Assembly: GCA_016188625.1 (NCBI GenBank)
Contig: JACPHL010000183.1
Coordinates: 1 to 6,653, forward strand
Length of the DNA: 6,653 nt
Direction: 5' to 3'
From: Candidatus Rokuibacteriota bacterium
GTDB taxonomy: Bacteria > Methylomirabilota > Methylomirabilia > Rokubacteriales > JACPHL01
The position numbers and the translations under genes are program-made. Shown here piece by piece: positions 1 through 5,252 of the stretch; the stretch's first letter is position 1; every line of letters starts with the position of its first letter. The notes under the pieces are model-generated. The model was given only the letters and a program-made list of their open reading frames with translations, was not told where the DNA came from and did not search any database.

Positions 1-1
1 C

Positions 2-301
2 CGCTACCTGGAGCTGCGCTTCGACACCCCGGCGCGCGTAGCCTTCACGCTGACGAACGCAGGGAATAGCCCGCTGCGCCTGAACGGGGTGCCGCCGGTC
101 ATCCTCAAGGCCGGCTGCTGACCGCCCAAGGCGGTCGTCGGGCAGACGACCATCAAGCCCGGAGGAGCCACGACCCTCCTGCTCGAGTTTACGATGCACC
201 CCGGGATGGGGGGCTACCACGAGTTCTGGGTGCCGGTGCGGACGAACGATCCGGCCGCCCCGGAGCAACGGCTCGTCGTCCGCTCGAGCTGGGGCCCGTG
301 A
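2..301 (+). CDS. DUF1573-like protein, 3' part, probable selenoprotein (in-frame TGA)
   Basis: The gene starts upstream of the window; 99 codons remain before the TGA at 299-301. The frame is interrupted only by TGA at 119-121, inside Leu-Lys-Ala-Gly-Cys-TGA-Pro-Pro-Lys. Protein-like sequence continues on both sides. Before it comes FTLTNAGNSPLRLNGV. After it come IKPGGATTLLLEF, the HPGMGGYHEFWVPVRTNDP stretch and a final beta-strand. This is the layout of DUF1573-type Ig-like domains: a TN-G-xPL strand, a cysteine motif, a PG turn, then an ND-P strand. From memory, relatives carry a Cys pair (GCCPP-like) at this site, so TGA would replace the second Cys with selenocysteine. A SECIS-like hairpin follows at 133-151. 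Such domains are usually exported; a redox or metal-binding role is inferred, not shown. The alternative is a nonsense mutation from a Cys or Trp codon. Family assignment is moderate; readthrough is likely but unproven. Confidence 0.72.
133..151 (+). promoter_or_regulatory. Candidate bacterial SECIS hairpin
   Basis: A perfect 7-bp stem, GGTCGTC (133-139) with GACGACC (145-151), encloses the loop GGGCA. The loop begins 19 nt after the last base of the in-frame TGA (119-121), and its first base is G. Bacterial SECIS elements are known to sit within the coding sequence just after UGA, with a small apical loop about 16-37 nt downstream and a G in its first two positions; this hairpin meets each of those. 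That it recruits SelB is inference. Confidence 0.6.
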
Positions 302-326
302 CCGGGCGGAAGCGGACACGACTCCT

Positions 327-344
327 CTGGCACGGATTCTGCAA
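327..344 (+). promoter_or_regulatory. Sigma-54 (RpoN) -24/-12 promoter for the Met-rich protein gene
   Basis: CTGGCACG-GATT-CTGCAA matches the RpoN consensus TGGCACG-N4-TTGCW with one mismatch. The invariant GG (329-330) and GC (341-342) are exactly 10 nt apart. A start about 12 nt after the GC would fall near 354, giving a leader of about 37 nt that contains the hairpin at 357-372 and the Shine-Dalgarno at 376-382. Geometry and intergenic position both fit. Sigma-54 control implies an enhancer-binding activator, which is not encoded in the window. Confidence 0.6.
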
Positions 345-356
345 CCACAGATTGAT

Positions 357-372
357 CGGCCACGCATGGCCG
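357..372 (+). promoter_or_regulatory. Leader hairpin just upstream of the Shine-Dalgarno
   Basis: CGGCCA (357-362) and TGGCCG (367-372) pair perfectly across the loop CGCA. The hairpin ends four bases before the AGGAGGT ribosome site (376-382) of the gene at 391. No T-tract follows, so it is not an intrinsic terminator. It would lie at the 5' end of a transcript started near 354. An mRNA-stability or translation-tuning role, or a DNA operator, are equally possible. Confidence 0.35.
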
Positions 373-390
373 GAGAGGAGGTGAGCGACG

Positions 391-816
391 ATGCAACGGT
401 TCGTGGGTATCGCGATCCTGGTGCTCGCCCTGGCACTGGCGGGCGGCGTGGCCCTTGCCCAGATGGGCGGCGGCCCGCCAGCCGGCATGATGGGGCCGGG
501 CATGATGATGGGCCCTGGCATGATGGGCGGCGGCATGATGGGAGGAGCGACCGGCCAGTCCGGCTGCCCCGGCATGACGGCGACCGGCCCGTCCGGGGCC
601 CAGATCAGCGAGGATCAGGCCAAAGAGCTGGCCCAACAGTACGCGAACAAGTACCTGAAGGGGTTCGCCGTGGACAAGGTCCTGCCCTTCACCGGGATGC
701 ACATGCCGATGTACTCGGTGGAGCTGAAGGGCCCCAACGATGAAGTCCGGGTCCTCCACATCAATCCCTGGGGCCAGGTGATGCCGTTCGGCGGCCCCTG
801 GCGCCGCGCGGGATAG
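391..816 (+). CDS. Exported Met-rich protein, putative copper/soft-metal binding
   Basis: 141 residues. The ATG at 391 follows AGGAGGT (376-382) by 8 nt. Residues 1-23 form a signal peptide ending ALA before Gln24, so the mature protein should be periplasmic or extracytoplasmic. Residues 25-62 are a low-complexity Gly/Pro/Met tract with 11 methionines, arranged as imperfect GPGMM/GGGMM repeats, and one cysteine (Cys59). A folded domain of about 75 residues follows (ISEDQAKELAQQYANKYLKG, then GMHMPMYSVEL and HINPWGQVMPFGGP). Its helix-then-strands pattern recalls PepSY-like domains, but I cannot assign it to a named family. Met-rich extracytoplasmic tracts are known to bind Cu(I) or Ag(I), and the copper ATPase in the same window supports that role by inference. 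It appears monocistronic: its own sigma-54-like promoter and a strong terminator flank it. Confidence 0.85.
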   Translation: MQRFVGIAILVLALALAGGVALAQMGGGPPAGMMGPGMMMGPGMMGGGMMGGATGQSGCPGMTATGPSGAQISEDQAKELAQQYANKYLKGFAVDKVLPFTGMHMPMYSVELKGPNDEVRVLHINPWGQVMPFGGPWRRAG

Positions 817-833
817 AGACAACATCACCAGCG

Positions 834-872
834 CGACCCCCGAGGACGATCCGTCCCGGGGGTCGTCTTTTT
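834..872 (+). terminator. Rho-independent terminator after the Met-rich gene
   Basis: A GC-rich stem of 9 bp (834-842 with 857-865) continues, past a bulged A at 843, into a 5-bp upper stem (GGACG 844-848 with CGTCC 852-856) with a 3-nt loop. The T-rich run TCTTTTT (866-872) follows directly. It lies 17 nt after the stop codon at 816. Confidence 0.88.
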
Positions 873-885
873 CCTCCAGATCCCG

Positions 886-900
886 CTGACAGTCTGTCAG
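886..900. promoter_or_regulatory. Perfect dyad, possible activator or regulator site
   Basis: CTGACA-GTC-TGTCAG is a perfect 6-bp inverted repeat with a 3-nt spacer. A further TGTCAG half-site lies at 936-941. The dyad is about 115-125 bp upstream of the sigma-54-like element at 1012-1028, a usual distance for an enhancer-binding protein site. No comparable dyad was found upstream of the other two sigma-54-like elements, so the role is uncertain. Confidence 0.25.
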
Positions 901-1011
901 CCACCTCCTGTCCTGCGGCCCCGATCCTGCCAGGTTGTCAGTGCGTCCTCGGGCGGACGGCCCCGGGCCCCTGGAACCGCTTGATTTTCCGCTGCTTCTA
1001 GGCGCCCGCTC

Positions 1012-1028
1012 CGGCACGGGAAATGCAA
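1012..1028 (+). promoter_or_regulatory. Candidate sigma-54 promoter for the four-Cys membrane protein
   Basis: CGGCACG-GGAA-ATGCAA keeps GG (1013-1014) and GC (1025-1026) at the exact 10-nt gap and matches TGGCACG-N4-TTGCW except for the first base of each box. The predicted start near 1038 leaves about 22 nt of leader holding AGAAGGTGAG (1046-1055) before the ATG at 1060. It is weaker than the elements at 327 and 2731. Confidence 0.4.
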
Positions 1029-1059
1029 AACTCCAGGTAAGGGAAAGAAGGTGAGAACG

Positions 1060-1452
1060 ATGGAAGCCCTGGCGATCGCGGTCGTCCTGCTGTTGGTGGG
1101 ACCGCTGGTCATCATCGTGCCGGCCATCCTGATCCTGCTCGGGATCGCCGTGTTCTCCGCCCCCGGGCCGCGTCTGGTGACGAAGGGCTTCCGGTGCCCG
1201 TTCCGGAGACGGAGGGTCACCGCGGAGTTCGTGGTCCCAGCGGGAGCAGCCCGACCGCTCTCGGTGGTCTCCTGCACGGCGTTCAAGGACCCGAAGCGGA
1301 TCAGATGCCGGAGGCCGTGCCTTTCCCTGACCGAGGTCCGCTGGAGCCCGCCCCCCGGGGTCTTCGGGCGCCGGGCGCTGATCTCGGGCGGGGTCGTCGG
1401 CCCCGACGGGGACGGCCGCCCCGAGCCCGAGACGGCGCGGCCGGCCGCCTGA
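1060..1452 (+). CDS. Small one-helix membrane protein with four cysteines, function unknown
   Basis: 130 residues from the ATG at 1060. A GTG at 1051 is in frame, but it lies within the purine-rich AGAAGGTGAG that serves as ribosome site for the ATG. Residues 3-33 are one long hydrophobic helix. The remainder is soluble and Arg-rich, with cysteines at 46, 72, 83 and 87 (RCPF, SCTAF, then RCRRPCL) and a Pro/Gly/Glu-rich, probably disordered tail. The spacing C-x25-C-x10-C-x3-C could form a metal or redox site; that is inference. I do not recognise a named family. It lies between the Met-rich gene's terminator and the haem-protein gene and probably responds to the same stimulus. The protein-like first 90 residues and the start signals make a real gene likely. 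Confidence 0.68.
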   Translation: MEALAIAVVLLLVGPLVIIVPAILILLGIAVFSAPGPRLVTKGFRCPFRRRRVTAEFVVPAGAARPLSVVSCTAFKDPKRIRCRRPCLSLTEVRWSPPPGVFGRRALISGGVVGPDGDGRPEPETARPAA

Positions 1453-1520
1453 CGGGATGGCCCGGCCTGGCGCGGCAGGTCCGGCCGGCCTGGCCGGGTT
1501 CGCATTTAGACTCCTGGACG

Positions 1521-1664
1521 ATGCATGGGGAGGCGCCTGCCTTCGGCTACGGCCTCTGCCCCCTGATCGCGCTGAACGCGGCGCTCTTCCTCCTCTTCAC
1601 GCTCTCGTTTCTGGCGCCGACGGTGAGAGCGGATCCTGACAGATCGAGGAGGTGTGCCACATGA
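1521..1664 (+). pseudogene. Truncated N-terminal copy of the isoprenylcysteine-methyltransferase-like gene
   Basis: An ATG at 1521 opens 47 codons beginning MHGEAPAFGYG and ending with NAALFLLFTLSFLAP and a short unrelated tail. By hand, 22 of its first 33 residues are identical to the start of the protein at 6350 (MHGEGIAYGYG... NAAIFVLFTLSFLAP). Similarity stops near 1619, where the intact gene continues with a second membrane segment. No good ribosome site precedes the ATG. The TGA (1662-1664) overlaps the ATG of the next gene at 1661. The simplest reading is a remnant of a duplicated or rearranged copy. The alternative is a functional single-helix microprotein translationally coupled to the haem-protein gene. 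Confidence 0.6.
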
Positions 1665-2650
1665 AACGGCTGATGGAAGTGCTCACGATGCTGGTGGTCT
1701 CTGCTTTGGTCGTTGCCGGAGCGGCTTGGGCCGCCGAGATCGAGGTGACCGCCAAAAAGATCAAGGACGCCGAGGCGCCCAAGATCGACGGCAAGGTGGA
1801 CAAGGTCTGGGACAGTGTGCGGGCCACCAAGGTCATCGCCTCGGAGGGACCCCAAGGGAAGGTTGAGATCAACCTAAAGGTTCTCTATACGGACAAGGAG
1901 ATCTTCTTTCTCTTCCAGTGGCCCGACAAGACGGAAAGCCTGAGCCGCTTCTTCGAGTTCGACGGAAAGGAGTGGAAGAAGTTCAAAGGAAACGAGGACC
2001 GGTTGAATCTGGCCTGGGACATCGACAACACGGTCAAAGACTTTCCTAAGAAAGGATGCGCCGCGGTCTGCCACAAGGTGGACAAAGAAGTCGAGCTCAA
2101 GACCAACGCGGCGGACGAGCGTGTGGACATCTGGCACTGGAAGGCCCAGCGGTCGAACCCCGCGGGATATGCGGATGATCAGTGGCTGGGTCATGAGGCC
2201 AAGAAGATCATCTACGAGGGGCGGGAGATCGCTCGGTACCGTGGAAACGACGCCGCCACGAGTGGTGCTGGAAAGGGCAACTGGGACAAGGAGGCCAAAC
2301 GACCGAAGTATACCTTCAAGGAAGGTGTGAGTGCCGGCCCTATCCTCCACGAGAAAGACGCGGTGGAGATCAAAGACTTCGGGAAGTTCAAGGCCGGAGA
2401 TCGCCTCCCCTTAGAGACGGTGACGCGCCCGGCGGGAAGCCGCAGCGACGTCGATGCCAATGGAGTCTGGAAGGACGGCCGGTGGGCATTGGAGTTCAGA
2501 CGGGCCCGTGCCACCGAGGATAAGCAGAATGACGTCCAATTCGTCGACCCCGGCCGCCCTTACTACTTCGGAATCTCGGTGCATGATAACGAGACCGACG
2601 ACAACCACTCCCACACCGGGGAGACCGTGCTGAAGCTCATCCTGAAGTAG
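1661..2650 (+). CDS. Exported haem-binding protein, ethylbenzene dehydrogenase gamma-like, with CX3CH
   Basis: 329 residues. The ATG at 1661 is chosen because GGAGG (1647-1651) is 9 nt upstream and a signal peptide follows at once (residues 1-25, ending AAWAA before Glu). The mature part begins with IDGKVDKVWDSV, then the strand VEINLKVLYTDKEIFFLFQWPD, both typical of the DOMON-like haem fold of the ethylbenzene dehydrogenase gamma/cytochrome c-552 family. Residues 133-138 read CAAVCH, a CX3CH motif that could attach haem covalently with one extra residue in the usual CXXCH spacing. The family-typical DIWHWKAQRSNPAG stretch covers about 156-169 and YYFGISVHDN lies near the C-terminus. It should act in the periplasm, in electron transfer or as partner of a molybdenum enzyme; neither partner is in the window. 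It uses AAA, GGA, CCT and TTA codons more than its neighbours, hinting at a different origin. Confidence 0.85.
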   Translation: MKRLMEVLTMLVVSALVVAGAAWAAEIEVTAKKIKDAEAPKIDGKVDKVWDSVRATKVIASEGPQGKVEINLKVLYTDKEIFFLFQWPDKTESLSRFFEFDGKEWKKFKGNEDRLNLAWDIDNTVKDFPKKGCAAVCHKVDKEVELKTNAADERVDIWHWKAQRSNPAGYADDQWLGHEAKKIIYEGREIARYRGNDAATSGAGKGNWDKEAKRPKYTFKEGVSAGPILHEKDAVEIKDFGKFKAGDRLPLETVTRPAGSRSDVDANGVWKDGRWALEFRRARATEDKQNDVQFVDPGRPYYFGISVHDNETDDNHSHTGETVLKLILK

Positions 2651-2730
2651 CGCTGGCTCTTCCGCGGCGAGTTGAAGTGACGGGTGATCCTGCTCTCCAC
2701 CGACCCCTCACCCGCCGGCGGCGTCGACAA

Positions 2731-2747
2731 TTGGCACCGGGCTTGCA
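2731..2747 (+). promoter_or_regulatory. Sigma-54 (RpoN) promoter of the copper ATPase operon
   Basis: TTGGCAC-CGGGC-TTGCA matches TGGCAC-N5-TTGCW at all these positions; GG (2733-2734) and GC (2745-2746) are 10 nt apart. The expected start is near 2758. That lies after the GGGAG (2751-2755) that would serve the ATG at 2763, so this transcript would use a near-leaderless ATG, or the GTG at 2775 preceded by GGAGGA (2765-2770). It sits in a 112-bp gap with no visible terminator. The match is strong; the spacing to the gene is the weak point. Confidence 0.55.
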
Positions 2748-2762
2748 CTTGGGAGAGAAGCC

Positions 2763-2933
2763 ATGGAGGAATTCGTGAGGAGCTACGGGCCCTGGATCCT
2801 GCTGGCCGCGGTCTTCGTCGCCATGCACTGGTTCGGAGCCGGATGTGGCGGCCACCGGCGCGACGGCGAGAAGCCCCACGGGCCGGGCGGGGAGAAGGAC
2901 CCGCCTTCCGGGCGGGCGCGCGGCTGCCGCTGA
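2763..2933 (+). CDS. Small membrane protein preceding the copper ATPase
   Basis: 56 residues from the ATG at 2763, with GGGAG at 2751-2755. An alternative GTG at 2775 has GGAGGA at 2765-2770. Residues 8-26 form one hydrophobic helix ([20 protein letters not shown]). A polar tail rich in Gly, His, Lys and Pro follows, with cysteines at 28 and 55 ([13 protein letters not shown]). Short one-helix proteins with Cys/His-rich tails are often encoded just before copper-exporting ATPases, and the tail could carry metal; this is inference from context and composition. The ATPase frame opens about 30 nt after its stop codon, so the two are probably co-transcribed. I do not assign a named family. Confidence 0.68.
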   Translation: MEEFVRSYGPWILLAAVFVAMHWFGAGCGGHRRDGEKPHGPGGEKDPPSGRARGCR

Positions 2934-2962
2934 CGCCCCAGGCCGGGGAGCTGGGAACGCCC

Positions 2963-3856
2963 GTGGGGAGCGAGCGCCAGACCTTCCGGATCAGCGGCAT
3001 GCACTGCGCGGGGTGCATCGCGAAGGTCGAGGCCGCCATCGGCGGGCTCGACGGGGTCACCCAGGTCGCGGTGAGCCTGGAGCCAGGGCTGGCGCGCGTG
3101 GCGTTCAACCCCGCCCGCGTGGCGCCCGCGAGGATCGCCCAGGCCGTCCGCGAGCTGGGCTACGCCGTCGAGGAGCGCCTCGAGGGGCAGACCGCCCTGG
3201 ACCGGGAGCAGGCGCTCCGGCAGGCGGAGATCCGCCGGCAGGCGCGGTGGATGGCCGTGGCCTGGCCGATCTCCGTCATCATCATGGCCGGGACCTGCCG
3301 CGAGTACTGGGTCCTCCCTGCCCTGATCCCGGAGTGGCTGGGGCGGCCGTTCACCCTCTTCCTCCTGGCCACGCCCGTGGTGCTGGGGCCGGGCTGGCAG
3401 TTCTTCGCCCAGAGCGCGCGCGGCCTGGCCCGCGGCGTCACGGACATGAACCTCCTCTACGCCACCGGAATCGGGGCCGCCTACCTCATCGGGGTCCTCA
3501 ACACCTTCTTCCCGGACGCCGGCTTCGGGGGCGAGAAGGCGATCTTCTTCGAGTCCGCGGTGCTCCTGACCGCGTTCGTCATCCTGGGGAAATACCTGGA
3601 GGCGCTCACGCGCGGGCGGGCGTCCGAGGCGATCCGCAAGCTGATGCGGCTCCAGCCCAAGATCGCGCGCGTGGTCAGGGACGGCGAGGAGCGGGAGGTC
3701 CCGGCCGATGAGGTCGAGGTGGACGACGTGGTCCTGGTCCGGCCCGGGGAGCAGATCCCGGTGGACGGCGTGGTGCTGGACGGCTACTCCGCGGTGGACG
3801 AGTCGATGCTGACCGGGGAAAGCCTGCCGGTGGAGAAGCAGACGGGCGCGGTGGTT
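2963..3856 (+). CDS. copA: Cu(+)-exporting P1B-type ATPase, N-terminal part (frame broken near 3855)
   Basis: First 298 residues of a copper-transporting ATPase. The GTG at 2963 is preferred because the HMA domain starts within ten residues and GGGGAG lies at 2945-2950; the frame is open further upstream, but that part overlaps the small gene before it. The HMA domain covers about residues 5-70, with GMHCAGC (Cys15, Cys18) binding Cu(I). Four membrane segments follow at about 97-115, 130-148, 160-183 and 194-212. The actuator domain then carries [10 protein letters not shown] and DESMLTGES (TGES 284-287), the loop that drives dephosphorylation. The protein-like frame ends at TGAVV (Val298). 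The next expected stretch of the actuator domain, the G-G-T-x-N-x-x-G segment, is missing, and similarity resumes in another frame as [14 protein letters not shown]. As assembled, translation would run on out of frame to a stop at 4568-4570. Confidence 0.85.
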
Positions 3857-5252
3857 TCGAGCCACCAAGGGGGGAAGCGAGACCGCCCTGGCCCAGATCA
3901 TCCGGCTCGTGGAGGAGGCCCAGGCGTCCAAGGCGCCTATCCAGAAGCTGGCCGACTGGGTGGCCGGCCACTTCATCCTGGGGGTCCACGTCCTGGCCCT
4001 GACCGTCTTCGCCTTCTGGTTCCTGGCCGGCTACCGCCTCTTCTTCGACCCGGCCTCGTCGTTCATCCTCTCCCCGGCCGTGCTGGGAGAGATCGGGGTC
4101 TTCGGCTTCGCCCTCCTCCTCTCCATCACGGTCCTGGTGATCTCCTGCCCGTGCGCCGTGGGGATGGCCACGCCCAGCGCCATGATGGCGGGGACCGGCA
4201 AGGGCGCCGAGCACGGGGTCCTCTTCAAGGGGGCCGATGCGATCGAGGCCACGACCAAGGTGCGGACGGTGATCTTCGACAAGACCGGCACCCTGACCCG
4301 CGGGGAGCCGTCGGTCACCGACGCCCTGCCGCTGCCGGGGATCCGCCGGGAGGAGCTGCTCCGGTGGGCGGCCGTGGCCGAGACCGTCTCCGAGCACCCC
4401 CTGGGCGAGGCGATCGTGCGGGCCGCGCGCGAGGCCGGGGTCGGCACGGAGCACCCCGACTCCTTCCAGGCCATCCCCGGCCACGGCGTGGAGGCGGGCT
4501 GGCACGGGCGGAAGATCCTCCTCGGCACCCGCCGGCTCCTGGCGCTCCGGGGCGTGGAGATCCGGGGTGACCAGGAGGAGCTGCTCCAGCGCATCGAGTC
4601 CGAGGGGAAGACGGCTATGCTCGTGGCCGTGGACGGATGGATCGCCGGCATCGTGGCGTGCGCCGATACGCTGAAGCCCTTCGCCCGGGAGGCGGTGGCC
4701 GCGCTCCGCGGGGCGGGGCTCGAGGTCCTGATGCTCACCGGCGACAACCGCCGGACCGCGGCCGCCATCGGCCGGATGCTCGGGATCGATCGGGTGCTCG
4801 CCGGGGTGCTCCCCGAGACCAAGGCCGACGAGGTGGCGCGCCTCCAGGCCGAGGGCCGCGGCGTGGCGATGGTCGGGGACGGGATCAACGACGCCCCCGC
4901 CCTGGCCCGCGCCGACGTGGGGATCGCCATCGGTTCCGGCACCGACGTCGCCAAGGAGACCGGCCACGTGATCCTGATCAAGGACGACCCGCGCGATGTC
5001 GTGGTGGCCCTCGAGGTGGCGAGGGCCACCATGCGGAAGGTCAGGCAGAACCTCTTCTGGGCCTTCGCCTACAACACCCTGGCCATCCCGGTCGGCGCCG
5101 GGCTCCTCTACCCCCTCTTCAAACTCATCGTGAGCCCCGAGCTGGCCGCGCTCCTGATGGCCGTGAGCTCCCTCACCGTGACGCTCAACACGCTCCTGCT
5201 CCGAGGGTTTATCCCGGCCTCGAAGCAGGCCGCCTGGAGGACCGCCTCATGA
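3855..5252 (+). CDS. copA: Cu(+)-exporting P1B-type ATPase, C-terminal part (frame broken near 3855)
   Basis: Last 465 residues of the same ATPase, one frame over. Counting from Phe at 3855, it resumes the actuator domain ([14 protein letters not shown]) and its following helix. Two membrane segments come next. The second holds Cys98-Pro-Cys100 ([15 protein letters not shown]), the Cu(I)-binding motif of P1B-1 pumps. The catalytic domain has DKTGT with the phosphorylated Asp142, HP at 181-182 in [16 protein letters not shown], and GDGINDAP at 341-348. The last two helices carry FAYNTLAIP and [13 protein letters not shown], which fit the copper type. Both parts together give about 763 residues, close to normal length less the missing segment. 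The stop (5250-5252) overlaps the next start as ATGA. All catalytic motifs are intact, so the break is either recent or an assembly error. If real, the pump should not work, unless this half is made from the GTG at 3909. Confidence 0.88.
   Translation, partial: FRATKGGSETALAQIIRLVEEAQASKAPIQKLADWVAGHFILGVHVLALTVFAFWFLAGYRLFFDPASSFILSPAVLGEIGVFGFALLLSITVLVISCPCAVGMATPSAMMAGTGKGAEHGVLFKGADAIEATTKVRTVIFDKTGTLTRGEPSVTDALPLPGIRREELLRWAAVAETVSEHPLGEAIVRAAREAGVGTEHPDSFQAIPGHGVEAGWHGRKILLGTRRLLALRGVEIRGDQEELLQRIESEGKTAMLVAVDGWIAGIVACADTLKPFAREAVAALRGAGLEVLMLTGDNRRTAAAIGRMLGIDRVLAGVLPETKADEVARLQAEGRGVAMVGDGINDAPALARADVGIAIGSGTDVAKETGHVILIKDDPRDVVVALEVARATMRKVRQNLFWAFAYNTLAIPVGAGLLYPLFKLIVSPELAALLMAVSSLTVTLNTLLLRGFIPASKQAAWRTAS

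Noticed and set aside
357-372. The hairpin before the Met-rich gene as a terminator of the DUF1573-like gene
   Set aside because: Short stem, no T-run, and it lies within the predicted leader of the next gene.
973-1000. ECF-type promoter GGAAC-N17-CTTCTA upstream of 1060
   Set aside because: The -10 part is a weak match and no ECF factor is in the window; the GG-N10-GC element at 1012 has better distance to the start codon.
189-1017. Two minus-strand ORFs (189-575 and 214-1017) with Pro/His-rich translations
   Set aside because: They are antisense shadows of the Met-rich gene: the ATG/GGG-rich repeats read backwards give His, Pro and Ala runs. They have no start signals or recognisable domain.
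1461-1498. Inverted repeat CCCGGCC / GGCCGGG as a terminator after the gene ending at 1452
   Set aside because: The arms pair over 7 bp but the loop is long, several GC-rich alternatives compete, and no T-tract follows. Probably a composition effect.
1194-1520. The upstream extension of the frame that ends at 1664
   Set aside because: Before 1521 it overlaps the four-Cys membrane protein out of frame and has low-complexity Pro/Gly/Arg composition. Protein-like sequence starts only at Met 1521.
2684-2962. An earlier ATPase start at GTG 2684 or ATG 2843
   Set aside because: That stretch overlaps the small membrane protein gene out of frame and is Arg-rich noise; the HMA domain fits a start near 2963.
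3854-3880. Programmed ribosomal frameshifting in the ATPase, as known for E. coli copA
   Set aside because: About 12 conserved codons of the actuator domain are missing at the switch, so no simple slip restores the protein. The GGGGGG run (3869-3874) lies after the point where similarity changes frame.
2783-4967. Long minus-strand ORFs (2783-3976, 397 codons; 3675-4967, 430 codons)
   Set aside because: They lie opposite the copper ATPase and are open only because of high GC. Composition is Arg/Gly/Pro/His-rich without motifs, while the + strand has every ATPase motif.
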